DNA from: Prolixibacteraceae bacterium
Lineage (GTDB): Bacteria; Bacteroidota; Bacteroidia; Bacteroidales; Prolixibacteraceae
NCBI GenBank assembly: GCA_016788685.1
Contig: JAEUSS010000268.1
Span: 1-9,401, forward strand
DNA length: 9,401 nucleotides
Direction: 5' to 3'
The notes beneath the pieces were generated by a model. The model saw nothing but the letters and a program-made list of their open reading frames with translations. It did not search any database and was not told where the DNA came from. Of this stretch, positions 1-5,883 are shown piece by piece. Position 1 is the first letter of the stretch. Every line of letters begins with the position of its first letter. The position numbers were made by a program, and so were the translations under genes.

Positions 1-2
1 TC

Positions 3-248
3 TACATTTCGTCAGCCGACTGGATGCCCCGAAATCTTGACCGCCGCATCGAGGTGGCCTGCCCCGTTTATTCTCCTGAAATCAGGGCCGAACTAAAAGA
101 ACTGCTTAGGATTCAATTGCGCGACAATTCCAAGGCGCGTATTCTCGACGGCGAACTCAGCAACTGCTACAACAACACCGCTGCCGGGCAAAAGTACCGG
201 GCACAGGTTGATTATCACAATTACATCAAAAAGAGACATCAGAACATT
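3..248 (+). CDS. ppk1: Polyphosphate kinase 1, C-terminal fragment (5' end outside window)
   Basis: PPK1 makes and degrades inorganic polyphosphate using ATP. Only the last ~82 residues are here, read in frame from position 3. The motif YISSADWMPRNLDRRIEVA, then ELSNCYNN and YRAQVDYHNYIK, matches the end of the PPK1 C-terminal phospholipase-D-like domain; from memory E. coli PPK ends with SSADWMTRN, ELSNRY and AIYDYIK at the same places, so this is the true C-terminal end of the family. The oddity is that no stop codon follows: the frame continues through KKRHQNI straight into the ArsC start at 249. Removing one base from the A5 run at 228-232 would give the ending YIKRDIRTL with a TGA at 250-252, overlapping the next ATG as ATGA. 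The fragment may therefore be a real fusion or carry a one-base indel. The family call is firm; the 3' boundary is uncertain. Confidence 0.9.
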
Positions 249-587
249 ATGAAGATTTACCACAACCCACGTTGCTCCAAAAGCCGCGAAGGCCTTAAAT
301 ACCTCGAAGAAAAAGGATTTGAGGTCGAAGTGATCGACTACATGAAAAACGGAATTACAGCGCGCGAAATCAAAGAATTCCTCATCAAATCAGGGATGAA
401 GGTAACTGATATTATCCGCACCAATGAAGACCTTTACAAAGAGCAATTTAAAGACAAGGAAATCTCCGAAGAAGAATGGATCACGATCCTTGCCGAAAAC
501 CCCAAACTGCTTCAACGCCCGCTGGTCATCAAAGGAACTCACGCCGTTCTGGCCCGGCCGGCCGAAGAGATTCAAAAGCTGATCTGA
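249..587 (+). CDS. arsC: ArsC-family thioredoxin-fold protein (arsenate reductase, glutaredoxin type)
   Basis: Counted from the ATG at 249 this is a 112-residue protein, the normal full length of a stand-alone ArsC. The family reduces arsenate to arsenite with a single catalytic cysteine and glutaredoxin/glutathione; Spx-like relatives act as regulators. The start MKIYHNPRCSKSRE carries the catalytic Cys9 in the same place as C12 of E. coli ArsC. R57, R90 (in LLQRPLV) and R103 (in LARP) fall at the spacing of the three arsenate-binding arginines of E. coli ArsC (from memory R60, R94, R107), so the active site looks complete. No other arsenic resistance gene is visible, so the physiological substrate is unproven; many Bacteroidota carry such an orphan ArsC. 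The gene is in frame with the upstream ppk1 with no stop between them and no clear ribosome binding site, so the protein may be made as a fusion. A terminator hairpin follows at 600. Confidence 0.88.
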   Translation: MKIYHNPRCSKSREGLKYLEEKGFEVEVIDYMKNGITAREIKEFLIKSGMKVTDIIRTNEDLYKEQFKDKEISEEEWITILAENPKLLQRPLVIKGTHAVLARPAEEIQKLI

Positions 588-599
588 CACGAAAAATAG

Positions 600-637
600 A
601 CCTTCAGGGCTTCTTTTCAATCCTGAAGGTTTATTTT
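600..637. terminator. Bidirectional intrinsic terminator between arsC and the lipoprotein gene
   Basis: A perfect 9-bp inverted repeat pairs ACCTTCAGG (600-608) with CCTGAAGGT (622-630) around a 13-nt loop. The plus side is followed by TTATTTTA and the minus side by a TATTTTTC run. It lies 13 nt after the arsC stop and directly after the stop codon of the convergent lipoprotein gene, so it can end both transcripts. Confidence 0.8.
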
Positions 638-1419
638 ACTTTAGCATGCAGCTCCTTTATTTCTTTTTCGAGCTGAATCTTTAGTTTCAGTGCGTTGGAG
701 AGAGCCAGCGCATCTTTGATAGCTTGCTTGTCGAACTGTTCCAGCACGATGTAATACATGCGTTTCCCCAGAAAAACCGCCTTCAGGTTACGGTCGGCAT
801 TATCGGCAATAAACTGGATAACGCCATTGTCTTTCCCGTTTTTATAACTCACTTTTTCCCAGTGCAGATTCATAAACTCACTGTGATGATTGTTTATGTC
901 TTCCAGCGAGACTGTATCCGTTTTCGCCTGAAAGACTCCGTCATAAACCCTTAACCCAACGTGATTGAGCCACTGTTCGCCGTAATAATTGCTGGAGATA
1001 TACAACTCACCCCGCTCGTCGAGGTGAAGCTGAATGAACGATTGGTTCCAACGTCGTTCAAAGTTCTGCCTTTTGTGTACATATTGGGTAAACCGGTCGT
1101 ATTCTGTTTTTTCCTGGTCAAACAGTTTTTCCAGATCAGTCAGGCGGTTCATAAGCCGGTCAAACTGATCCTGTTTGCGAAATAAGATTTCAGAGTTAAC
1201 TTTCTGACTCAACTCCTTGGCTTTGGCAACCGATTCGAAGGCTTCAGGAAACAGCACCGGAATCGAATCCAAAACCTGCAAAGCAACCACAGAATCGCCC
1301 TTTTCGCAGGCTGAAACTGCAAAATCTAATTTCCCGGCAGCTCGCTTTTTATACGAGTTGCCGCACGAACATAAAGCTGCAAAAATCAAGATTCCTGCAA
1401 CTATTTTCAAATTACTCAT
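631..1419 (-). CDS. Putative lipoprotein of unknown function
   Basis: I do not recognise a named family. The 262-residue product starts MSNLKIVAGILIFAALCSCG, a hydrophobic signal peptide with a lipobox (L-C-S-C) whose Cys19 would be lipidated, so an envelope-anchored lipoprotein is the best reading. Residues ~25-60 look helical. Residues ~68-122 are rich in K, E, D, Q and R with regularly spaced hydrophobics and probably form a coiled coil. Residues ~124-225 look like a mixed, beta-rich domain (SFIQLHLDERGELYISSNYYG, GLRVYDGVFQAKTDTV, MYYIVLEQFD). The tail, ~228-262, is again charged and helical, ending LEKEIKELHAKVK. It is transcribed alone, convergent with arsC and divergent from the methyltransferase gene, so its neighbours do not suggest a role. 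The start is chosen because it places the signal peptide at the N-terminus. Function unknown. Confidence 0.85.
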   Translation of the reverse strand: MSNLKIVAGILIFAALCSCGNSYKKRAAGKLDFAVSACEKGDSVVALQVLDSIPVLFPEAFESVAKAKELSQKVNSEILFRKQDQFDRLMNRLTDLEKLFDQEKTEYDRFTQYVHKRQNFERRWNQSFIQLHLDERGELYISSNYYGEQWLNHVGLRVYDGVFQAKTDTVSLEDINNHHSEFMNLHWEKVSYKNGKDNGVIQFIADNADRNLKAVFLGKRMYYIVLEQFDKQAIKDALALSNALKLKIQLEKEIKELHAKVK

Positions 1420-1448
1420 TGTTTTAAGTTTAAAAAAACTGTCATTTG
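1419..1448 (+). promoter_or_regulatory. Possible promoter of the RNA methyltransferase gene
   Basis: TTG (1419-1421) lies 19 nt before GTCATTTG (1441-1448), a partial match to the Bacteroidota -33 TTG / -7 TAnnTTTG pattern. The first two bases of the -7 element do not match. It would place the RNA start about 25 nt before the ATG at 1479. The 59-nt gap between the divergent start codons must hold at least part of both promoters, but I see no convincing minus-strand element. Confidence 0.3.
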
Positions 1449-1478
1449 TGCTTCAAAGAAAAAGATAATCTACGAGCG

Positions 1479-1997
1479 ATGGAAACAAATTCAGTAGTTT
1501 TTTTCAATTCCCGAAAATATTCGGAACTTCCTGCTCTGCCAATTATTGCAGCCTGGAAGATCATAAATCCGGAAAACATCGGCAATCTGATCCGGCTGGC
1601 AGACAATGTGGGAGCTGCCGAAGTTTTCATTCTTGGTGATGATTTTCAGCTACGGATGTCATCAGTCAAAAAAACAGCAGGGCTCAGCTTCAATAACGTC
1701 AAACTTTCATTCATCTCTCCTGAATTATTCTTCAGCCAGCTTTCTCCGGAATACCGCCTGGTAGCTATCGAAACCTGCGAAGATTCGGCAAACCTATACA
1801 CACAAAACCTTCCGGAGAAGATTGTATTCCTGCTCGGCAACGAGCGAAACGGGCTCCCGGATGATTTGCTCGGCAAATGCGATCAAAAAGTCCACATCCC
1901 GATGACAGGCAAATGCAAATCAATGAATGTGTCCCATGCGCTGACTGTCGTGCTGTTCGAATGGCAAAGACAAATGCTCTTCGGCAAAAACATTTGA
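1479..1997 (+). CDS. SpoU/TrmH-family RNA 2'-O-ribose methyltransferase
   Basis: The 172-residue protein is a SPOUT-fold, SAM-dependent methyltransferase expected to methylate a ribose 2'-OH in tRNA or rRNA. All three SpoU motifs are present: motif 1 NPENIGNLIRLADNVGA (residues 30-46) with the conserved N and R; motif 2 FLLGNERNGLP (117-127); and motif 3 VHIPMTGKCKSMNVSHA (138-154), which with motif 2 forms the deep trefoil knot and SAM pocket. There is no N-terminal L30e-like substrate-binding domain, so it is a minimal, TrmH/TrmL-sized member; the target nucleotide cannot be read from sequence. I chose ATG 1479 because the longer reading would begin at a TTG at 1446 and add 11 residues (MCFKEKDNLRA) not typical of the family. 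It is divergent from the lipoprotein gene, and 61 nt separate it from oxyR with no terminator between. Confidence 0.9.
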   Translation: METNSVVFFNSRKYSELPALPIIAAWKIINPENIGNLIRLADNVGAAEVFILGDDFQLRMSSVKKTAGLSFNNVKLSFISPELFFSQLSPEYRLVAIETCEDSANLYTQNLPEKIVFLLGNERNGLPDDLLGKCDQKVHIPMTGKCKSMNVSHALTVVLFEWQRQMLFGKNI

Positions 1998-2032
1998 CTC
2001 AGCCTTTGATGATGAATAACTGACTTTTTGCC

Positions 2033-2053
2033 TATATTTAGCAGCTAAATATA
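2033..2053. promoter_or_regulatory. Perfect 21-bp palindrome at the oxyR start, probable autoregulatory operator
   Basis: TATATTTAGC (2033-2042) and GCTAAATATA (2044-2053) are exact reverse complements around one central A. The palindrome ends 5 nt before the oxyR ATG. Its core TTTAGCAGCTAAA fits the LysR-type T-N11-A box. OxyR and other LysR proteins commonly bind such dyads at their own promoters, so autoregulation is the likely role. It overlaps TATATTTA, the closest thing to a -7 element here. Confidence 0.6.
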
Positions 2054-2058
2054 AAACC

Positions 2059-3000
2059 ATGATCACCTTAACCCAACTCGAATACATTGTTGCCGTGGAT
2101 ACATTCAGACACTTTGGGAAAGCTGCCGAAAACTGCTTTATTACGCAACCAACCCTAAGTATGCAAATAAAAAAGCTGGAAGAGGATCTGGAGGTCATTA
2201 TTTTCGACCGCAGTAAGCAGCCACTCATCCCCACCGATGTAGGACGCCGCATCATCGACCAGGCCCGGATAACACTTCAGGAGTCTCAGAAAATAAACAC
2301 CATAATCAAAGATCATAAAAATCTGATTTCCGGAGAACTCAAAATCGGGATTATCCCGACACTGGCCCCCTACCTGCTCCCGTTGTTCATCGGCAACTAC
2401 AAACGTAAATATCCGAACATAAACATCAAGATTGAGGAACTGACCACCGCCAACATTATCGACCGGCTGCACCGCGATTTACTGGATGTCGGCGTATTGG
2501 TAACTCCGCTGAACGAAGAACGCATCAACGAAAAACCGTTGTTTTATGAAGGGATGTTGCTGTATCTGCACGATGAGCATCCGTTGGCAAAAAAGACAAA
2601 TATCAAGCTGAAAGATATCGCAACTCCCGAGATTTGGCTGTTAAGCGACGGGCATTGTTTTCGCGACCAGGTCATTAATCTTTGTTCGTTCAAAGGATCA
2701 ACCAATTCGGCACTACCCTTTCATTTCGAAGCCGGATCTCTCGAAACCGTTATGAATATCATCGACCGCGAAGGCGGCATGACTATCATTCCTGAACTGG
2801 CAACAATCGGGATGAGCGAAGCCAGATTTGAACACGTACGGACTTTTGTCGACACCAACCCGCTCCGAGAAGTCAGTCTGGTGTATTCCAGACATTTTGC
2901 AAAATACAAACTAATAGAATTGTTGTGGAAAGAGATTGTTTCTTCGATGCCTGAAAAGCTGTTACAAAAGAACCGGGGAACAATTGTTGAATGGAGATAA
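2059..3000 (+). CDS. oxyR: LysR-type hydrogen peroxide sensor/regulator OxyR
   Basis: This 313-residue LysR-type regulator is of normal family length. Residues ~1-60 hold the winged helix-turn-helix (FRHFGKAAENCFITQPTLSMQIKKLEEDL), residues ~60-90 the linker helix, and ~93-300 the substrate-binding-like sensor domain (GELKIGIIPTLAPYLLPLF at its start). The OxyR signature is LLSDGHCFRDQVINLC: C200 and C209 are nine residues apart, as are the redox cysteines C199 and C208 of E. coli OxyR, and the flanking GHC-RDQ matches. Peroxide is therefore expected to form the C200-C209 disulfide and switch on defence genes such as catalase, Dps and peroxiredoxins; none of these targets lies in the window. 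C26 in the HTH is extra. The start follows the 21-bp palindrome by 5 nt and no Shine-Dalgarno is visible, as usual in Bacteroidota. Confidence 0.95.
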   Translation: MITLTQLEYIVAVDTFRHFGKAAENCFITQPTLSMQIKKLEEDLEVIIFDRSKQPLIPTDVGRRIIDQARITLQESQKINTIIKDHKNLISGELKIGIIPTLAPYLLPLFIGNYKRKYPNINIKIEELTTANIIDRLHRDLLDVGVLVTPLNEERINEKPLFYEGMLLYLHDEHPLAKKTNIKLKDIATPEIWLLSDGHCFRDQVINLCSFKGSTNSALPFHFEAGSLETVMNIIDREGGMTIIPELATIGMSEARFEHVRTFVDTNPLREVSLVYSRHFAKYKLIELLWKEIVSSMPEKLLQKNRGTIVEWR

Positions 3001-3017
3001 TTTTTTTTCATTTTTCG

Positions 3018-3048
3018 TTTGTTATTTCAAAAATCTTGCTTTCCTTTG
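3018..3048 (+). promoter_or_regulatory. Possible upstream promoter (P1) of the tRNA-Glu-rpsT unit
   Basis: TTTG (3018-3021), 19 nt, then TTCCTTTG (3041-3048). This matches the Bacteroidota pattern except for T instead of A at the second base of the -7 element. The sequence right after it, TTTGCAG..CCAAAA.CAG (3045-3062), recurs after P2, which suggests a duplicated promoter. It begins only 17 nt after the oxyR stop. Confidence 0.45.
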
Positions 3049-3116
3049 CAGCGCCAAAACAGAAAAACAGCGGCTAAACGAAGCCAATGAAGTTTTGGAA
3101 AAAAAATCTGAAAAAA

Positions 3117-3147
3117 TTTGGAGACTAAAAAAAATGATTTATTTTTG
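3117..3147 (+). promoter_or_regulatory. Main promoter (P2) of the tRNA-Glu-rpsT unit
   Basis: TTTG (3117-3120), a 19-nt spacer, then TATTTTTG (3140-3147) is a full match to the Bacteroidota -33/-7 consensus. The RNA would start near 3153, about 25 nt before the tRNA. The spacer is very A-rich. It is the best promoter in the window by pattern, fitting a stable RNA and ribosomal protein unit. Confidence 0.78.
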
Positions 3148-3177
3148 CAGTCCCAAAATCAGGGAACAAAACAAGTT

Positions 3178-3249
3178 GGCCCGTTCGTCTAGGGGTTAGG
3201 ACGCCAGGTTTTCATCCTGGTAGCAGGGGTTCGAATCCCCTACGGGCTA
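3178..3249 (+). tRNA. tRNA-Glu (anticodon UUC)
   Basis: The 72-nt sequence folds as a full cloverleaf. The acceptor stem GGCCCGT (3178-3184) pairs with ACGGGCT (3242-3248) with one terminal G-U, and the discriminator base is A3249. The anticodon arm is CCAGG-TTTTCAT-CCTGG, giving anticodon TTC, which reads GAA/GAG (Glu). The T arm is AGGGG-TTCGAAT-CCCCT. The D arm region GTCTAGGGGTTAGGAC is typical of bacterial tRNA-Glu. The 3' CCA is not encoded (CAA follows), so it must be added after transcription. It lies 32 nt before rpsT with no terminator between, so the tRNA is probably cut out of a joint transcript. Confidence 0.97.
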
Positions 3250-3281
3250 CAAATAAATTTAACAATTTAGGAAATTAAGAG

Positions 3282-3533
3282 ATGGCACATCATAAATCAG
3301 CAAAGAAGAGAATCAAACAGGACGAGGTTAAAAATCTGCAGAATAAATACTACGCAAAAACAATGCGTAATGCTGTAAAGAAATTACGCCTTGAAACTGA
3401 TAAAGAAGCAGCTGCGGTAGCCTTACCAACTGTTGTTTCGATGATCGATAAGCTTGCTAAAAAGAATATCATTCATCCAAACAAAGCTGCCAATCTGAAA
3501 TCTTCACTCGCTTTGCACATCAACAAGATCTAG
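3282..3533 (+). CDS. rpsT: 30S ribosomal protein S20
   Basis: S20 binds 16S rRNA early in assembly of the small subunit. The 83-residue product is of normal length and strongly basic, with the family start [15 protein letters not shown], a [15 protein letters not shown] helix, and the end [21 protein letters not shown] (the HKNKAARxKSRL region of other S20 proteins). It starts 32 nt after tRNA-Glu and most likely shares the promoters at 3018-3147. TAGGAAATTAAGAG before the ATG is a purine-rich stretch that may help ribosome binding. A strong terminator lies 27 nt after the stop. Confidence 0.98.
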   Translation: MAHHKSAKKRIKQDEVKNLQNKYYAKTMRNAVKKLRLETDKEAAAVALPTVVSMIDKLAKKNIIHPNKAANLKSSLALHINKI

Positions 3534-3560
3534 GAATATATTTATTCTGATATATACAGA

Positions 3561-3589
3561 AACCGTCTTATTTTAAGACGGTTTTTTTT
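3561..3589 (+). terminator. Intrinsic terminator of tRNA-Glu-rpsT
   Basis: A perfect 10-bp stem pairs AACCGTCTTA (3561-3570) with TAAGACGGTT (3574-3583) around a TTT loop and ends in a run of eight T (3582-3589). This is a classic Rho-independent terminator. Confidence 0.93.
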
Positions 3590-3617
3590 GCTTGCAGCAA
3601 ATCCTCCGATACGGCTC

Positions 3618-3650
3618 AAAAAAAAGGCCTCACAGTTCATGCAAGGCCTT
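3618..3650 (-). terminator. Intrinsic terminator of the sufBCD operon
   Basis: AAGGCCT (3624-3630) and AGGCCTT (3644-3650) form a 7-bp stem with a 13-nt loop. On the minus strand the stem is followed by eight T (the A run 3618-3625). It lies 21 nt beyond the sufD stop and converges on the rpsT terminator, with 28 nt between the two. Confidence 0.85.
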
Positions 3651-3671
3651 CTTCATATAATCGTGCTGTTG

Positions 3672-5042
3672 TTAACAGTTACACTGATAATTACATTCGT
3701 GACAGCGACTAACTTCTCCTTTCAGCCGTTTTTCTATTAATTCTTCAATTCGTTCACGCAGCGGCTCAATATTTATCTTCCGGATTACTTCGTTTGCAAA
3801 AGCATTCATCAACATCATCCGGGCCTCTTTTTCGCCAATTCCGCGCGACCGAAGGAAAAACAAAGCATCTTCATCGATCTGACCGATAGTTGCACCATGA
3901 CTACACTTTACATCATCGGCATCAATAATCAGCTGAGGTTTGGTCTGCATTCGTGCCTTATCTGACAATAGTACGTTATTGTTTCGCTGAAAGGCATTGG
4001 TCTGCTGGGCATCACGGGCAACGTGAATACGTCCGGCAAATGCTCCGGTCGACTCATCATCGAGTACATTTTTATATACCTGATTGCTCAGGCAATTGGG
4101 TGAAGAATGCTCGATTACTGTAAAATTATCAACATGCTGTTTTTTATCAGTAAACGAAATTCCGTTCACATTGGCTTCCGCGTGCTCTCCGTTAAACGTC
4201 AACTTCAGGTTATTCCGGATCAGTCCGCAATGCAGGCTGACAGTTCCTGTTACCAGATTAGCGTTCCGTTCCAGCTTGTAAAACGCAGAGTTTATCGTTG
4301 CTGATTGGTTGTGGTGATTCTGGATGGTATAAACATCAACCATAGCATCATCTCCGGTAAAAACTTCAGAAACCGAATTAAACAGGAACGATGCCGAGGT
4401 GAGTGTATGATCACAAACCAGAATTTTGATCTGGCTTCCAGCTTCAGCGACAACCAGGTTGCGCTGCGTGACCATCAAACTCTCGTCGGAGCTGAGCAGA
4501 TTAATGATTTGGACAGGCTTTTCGACAACGACACCTTTAGGTACATGAATAAAAAAACCATCCTTGGCAAAGGCCGAATTCAGTGCAACAAACGGATCAT
4601 CCGACAAACCTGCCTGCCGGTTGAGGTAATCCTGAAGCAATTCAGGCCGTTCATTGGCTATTTGTTCCAGGCTGCCGAGCACCACACCTTTCGGGAGTGC
4701 TGCCGATGGATTATTTCCGCTGTAAAACCAGCCATTCACCAAAAACACCAAATGCGTATCCAACTGAGGAATATTGCACTTAAAAACTTCGTTCAAATTA
4801 ATCACACCCGACTCTCTGACCAGTTCAAGGCCATATTCTTTTTCAAAAGCAGGCTTGAGATTGGTGTACTTATAGTCTTCATATTTAAAATCGGGGATAC
4901 CGGTTTTCGCAAAACGTTTAACGGCCACTTCGCGCATTCGGTTTAGCAAAGGCGAAGAGCCTTGATTCAACTGTTCCCTGCTTCTTTCAAACAGCGAAAC
5001 CAGCCGATCAGCCTGTGTTGTTTTTTCCTGAATAATACCCAT
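3672..5042 (-). CDS. sufD: Fe-S cluster assembly scaffold protein SufD
   Basis: SufD joins SufB and the ATPase SufC in the cytosolic SufBC2D complex that builds Fe-S clusters. The 456-residue protein has the helical N-terminus (TGIPDFKYEDYKYTNLKP, ~48-63), the long beta-helix core, and the conserved C-terminal block DVKCSHGATIG (377-387) followed by DEDALFFLRSRGI. C380-S-H382 belongs to the CSHGAT motif, whose histidine is important at the SufB-SufD interface. Typical SufC-binding residues follow (EARMMLMNAFANEVI). The protein ends in an unusual cysteine-rich tail, RCHECNYQCNC, with C447, C450, C454 and C456, resembling a small metal- or cluster-binding motif that E. coli SufD lacks. It starts 2 nt after the sufC stop codon, so translation is probably coupled. 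Confidence 0.97.
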   Translation of the reverse strand: MGIIQEKTTQADRLVSLFERSREQLNQGSSPLLNRMREVAVKRFAKTGIPDFKYEDYKYTNLKPAFEKEYGLELVRESGVINLNEVFKCNIPQLDTHLVFLVNGWFYSGNNPSAALPKGVVLGSLEQIANERPELLQDYLNRQAGLSDDPFVALNSAFAKDGFFIHVPKGVVVEKPVQIINLLSSDESLMVTQRNLVVAEAGSQIKILVCDHTLTSASFLFNSVSEVFTGDDAMVDVYTIQNHHNQSATINSAFYKLERNANLVTGTVSLHCGLIRNNLKLTFNGEHAEANVNGISFTDKKQHVDNFTVIEHSSPNCLSNQVYKNVLDDESTGAFAGRIHVARDAQQTNAFQRNNNVLLSDKARMQTKPQLIIDADDVKCSHGATIGQIDEDALFFLRSRGIGEKEARMMLMNAFANEVIRKINIEPLRERIEELIEKRLKGEVSRCHECNYQCNC

Positions 5043-5044
5043 AG

Positions 5045-5797
5045 CTATTGATCACTCCCGTTTTTAATCCAGTCGTATCCTTTTTCTTCCAGTTCTAAGG
5101 CCAGTTCTTTACCTCCCGATTTTACAATCCGTCCTTTGTACAAAACATGAACAAAATCAGGCACAATATAATCGAGCAGACGTTGATAATGCGTAACTAC
5201 AATCGTTGCATTTTCAGGCGATTTTAAGGCATTCACCCCTTCAGCCACAATTCGCAACGCATCAATGTCCAGCCCCGAGTCGGTTTCGTCCAGGATTGCC
5301 AGTTTGGGCTCCAGCATAGCCATCTGGAATATTTCATTCTTTTTCTTCTCTCCTCCGGAAAAGCCTTCGTTCACCGAACGGTTGGTCAGCTCAGAATCCA
5401 GGTGAAGCATTTCTTTTTTGGTACGCATCAGCTTCAGAAATTCTCCGGCGGTTAAAGGCTCCTGCCCTCTGAATTTGCGGTGTTCATTCACCGAAGCTTT
5501 CAGGAAATTAACCATAGGCACTCCCGGGATTTCTACCGGGTACTGAAAACTCAGGAATAATCCGCTGCGTGAACGAACTTCGGGAGCAAGTTCAAGTAAA
5601 TCAGCTCCCAAAAATTCAACTTCACCTTCGGTCACTTCGTACTCTTCTTTTCCGGCCAAAACGTTGGCCAAGGTACTTTTCCCTGAACCATTCGGTCCCA
5701 TGATGGCATGTACCTCGCCGGCTTTCACTTCCAGATTAATCCCTTTCAGGATTTCCTTGCCTTCAATCGAGGCATGTAAGTTCTTTATTGTAAGCAT
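5045..5797 (-). CDS. sufC: Fe-S cluster assembly ATPase SufC
   Basis: SufC is the ABC-type ATPase that drives conformational change in the SufBC2D scaffold; despite its fold it is not a transporter subunit. Visible motifs in the 250-residue protein are Walker A GPNGSGKST (34-42), Q-loop Q85 in FLSFQYP, the signature FSGGEKKKNE (146-155) in its SufC-specific form, Walker B LAILDETDSGLD (167-178) with catalytic E171, and H-loop H203 in VVTHYQR. I chose the ATG at 5797 (MLTIKNLHASIEGKEIL) because it gives the normal family length and start. The frame stays open to an upstream ATG at 5842, adding MWPSFVGAQTRNYYR, which is unlike SufC. The 86 nt between sufB and sufC hold no promoter-like motif or terminator, so both lie on one transcript. 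Confidence 0.97.
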   Translation of the reverse strand: MLTIKNLHASIEGKEILKGINLEVKAGEVHAIMGPNGSGKSTLANVLAGKEEYEVTEGEVEFLGADLLELAPEVRSRSGLFLSFQYPVEIPGVPMVNFLKASVNEHRKFRGQEPLTAGEFLKLMRTKKEMLHLDSELTNRSVNEGFSGGEKKKNEIFQMAMLEPKLAILDETDSGLDIDALRIVAEGVNALKSPENATIVVTHYQRLLDYIVPDFVHVLYKGRIVKSGGKELALELEEKGYDWIKNGSDQ

Positions 5798-5883
5798 TCT
5801 GTAATAGTTTCTAGTTTGGGCTCCGACAAAGCTCGGCCACAATTTTTCTTATAATTCGAGATTCTTGTATTTTCAGTTATCTA

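Noticed and set aside
1446..1478. Upstream TTG start for the SpoU-family gene, adding 11 residues
   Set aside because: The added residues are unlike the family, and the ATG at 1479 gives the normal N-terminus.
1454..1489. Minus-strand promoter for the lipoprotein gene (TTTCTTTG with TTTG upstream)
   Set aside because: The -7 element has a mismatch and the 24-nt spacer is longer than usual, so the match is too weak to list as a feature.
2979..3015. Possible oxyR terminator: AACAATTGTT palindrome followed by a T run after the stop
   Set aside because: The palindrome is short, A/T-rich, lies inside the coding region and is separated from the T run, so it does not make a credible hairpin terminator.
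2936..3199. A plus-strand open frame bridging oxyR, the promoter region and the start of the tRNA
   Set aside because: It overlaps oxyR in another frame and runs through the tandem promoters into tRNA-Glu, so it is chance.
4305..4946. A 213-codon plus-strand open frame inside sufD
   Set aside because: It lies wholly antisense to a well-supported sufD, its product resembles no family, and such frames arise from the codon usage of the real gene.
5798..5883. Possible regulatory hairpin or second promoter between sufB and sufC
   Set aside because: Only a weak, interrupted stem around GGCTCCGA/TCGGCC is present, with no TAnnTTTG-type element on the minus strand.
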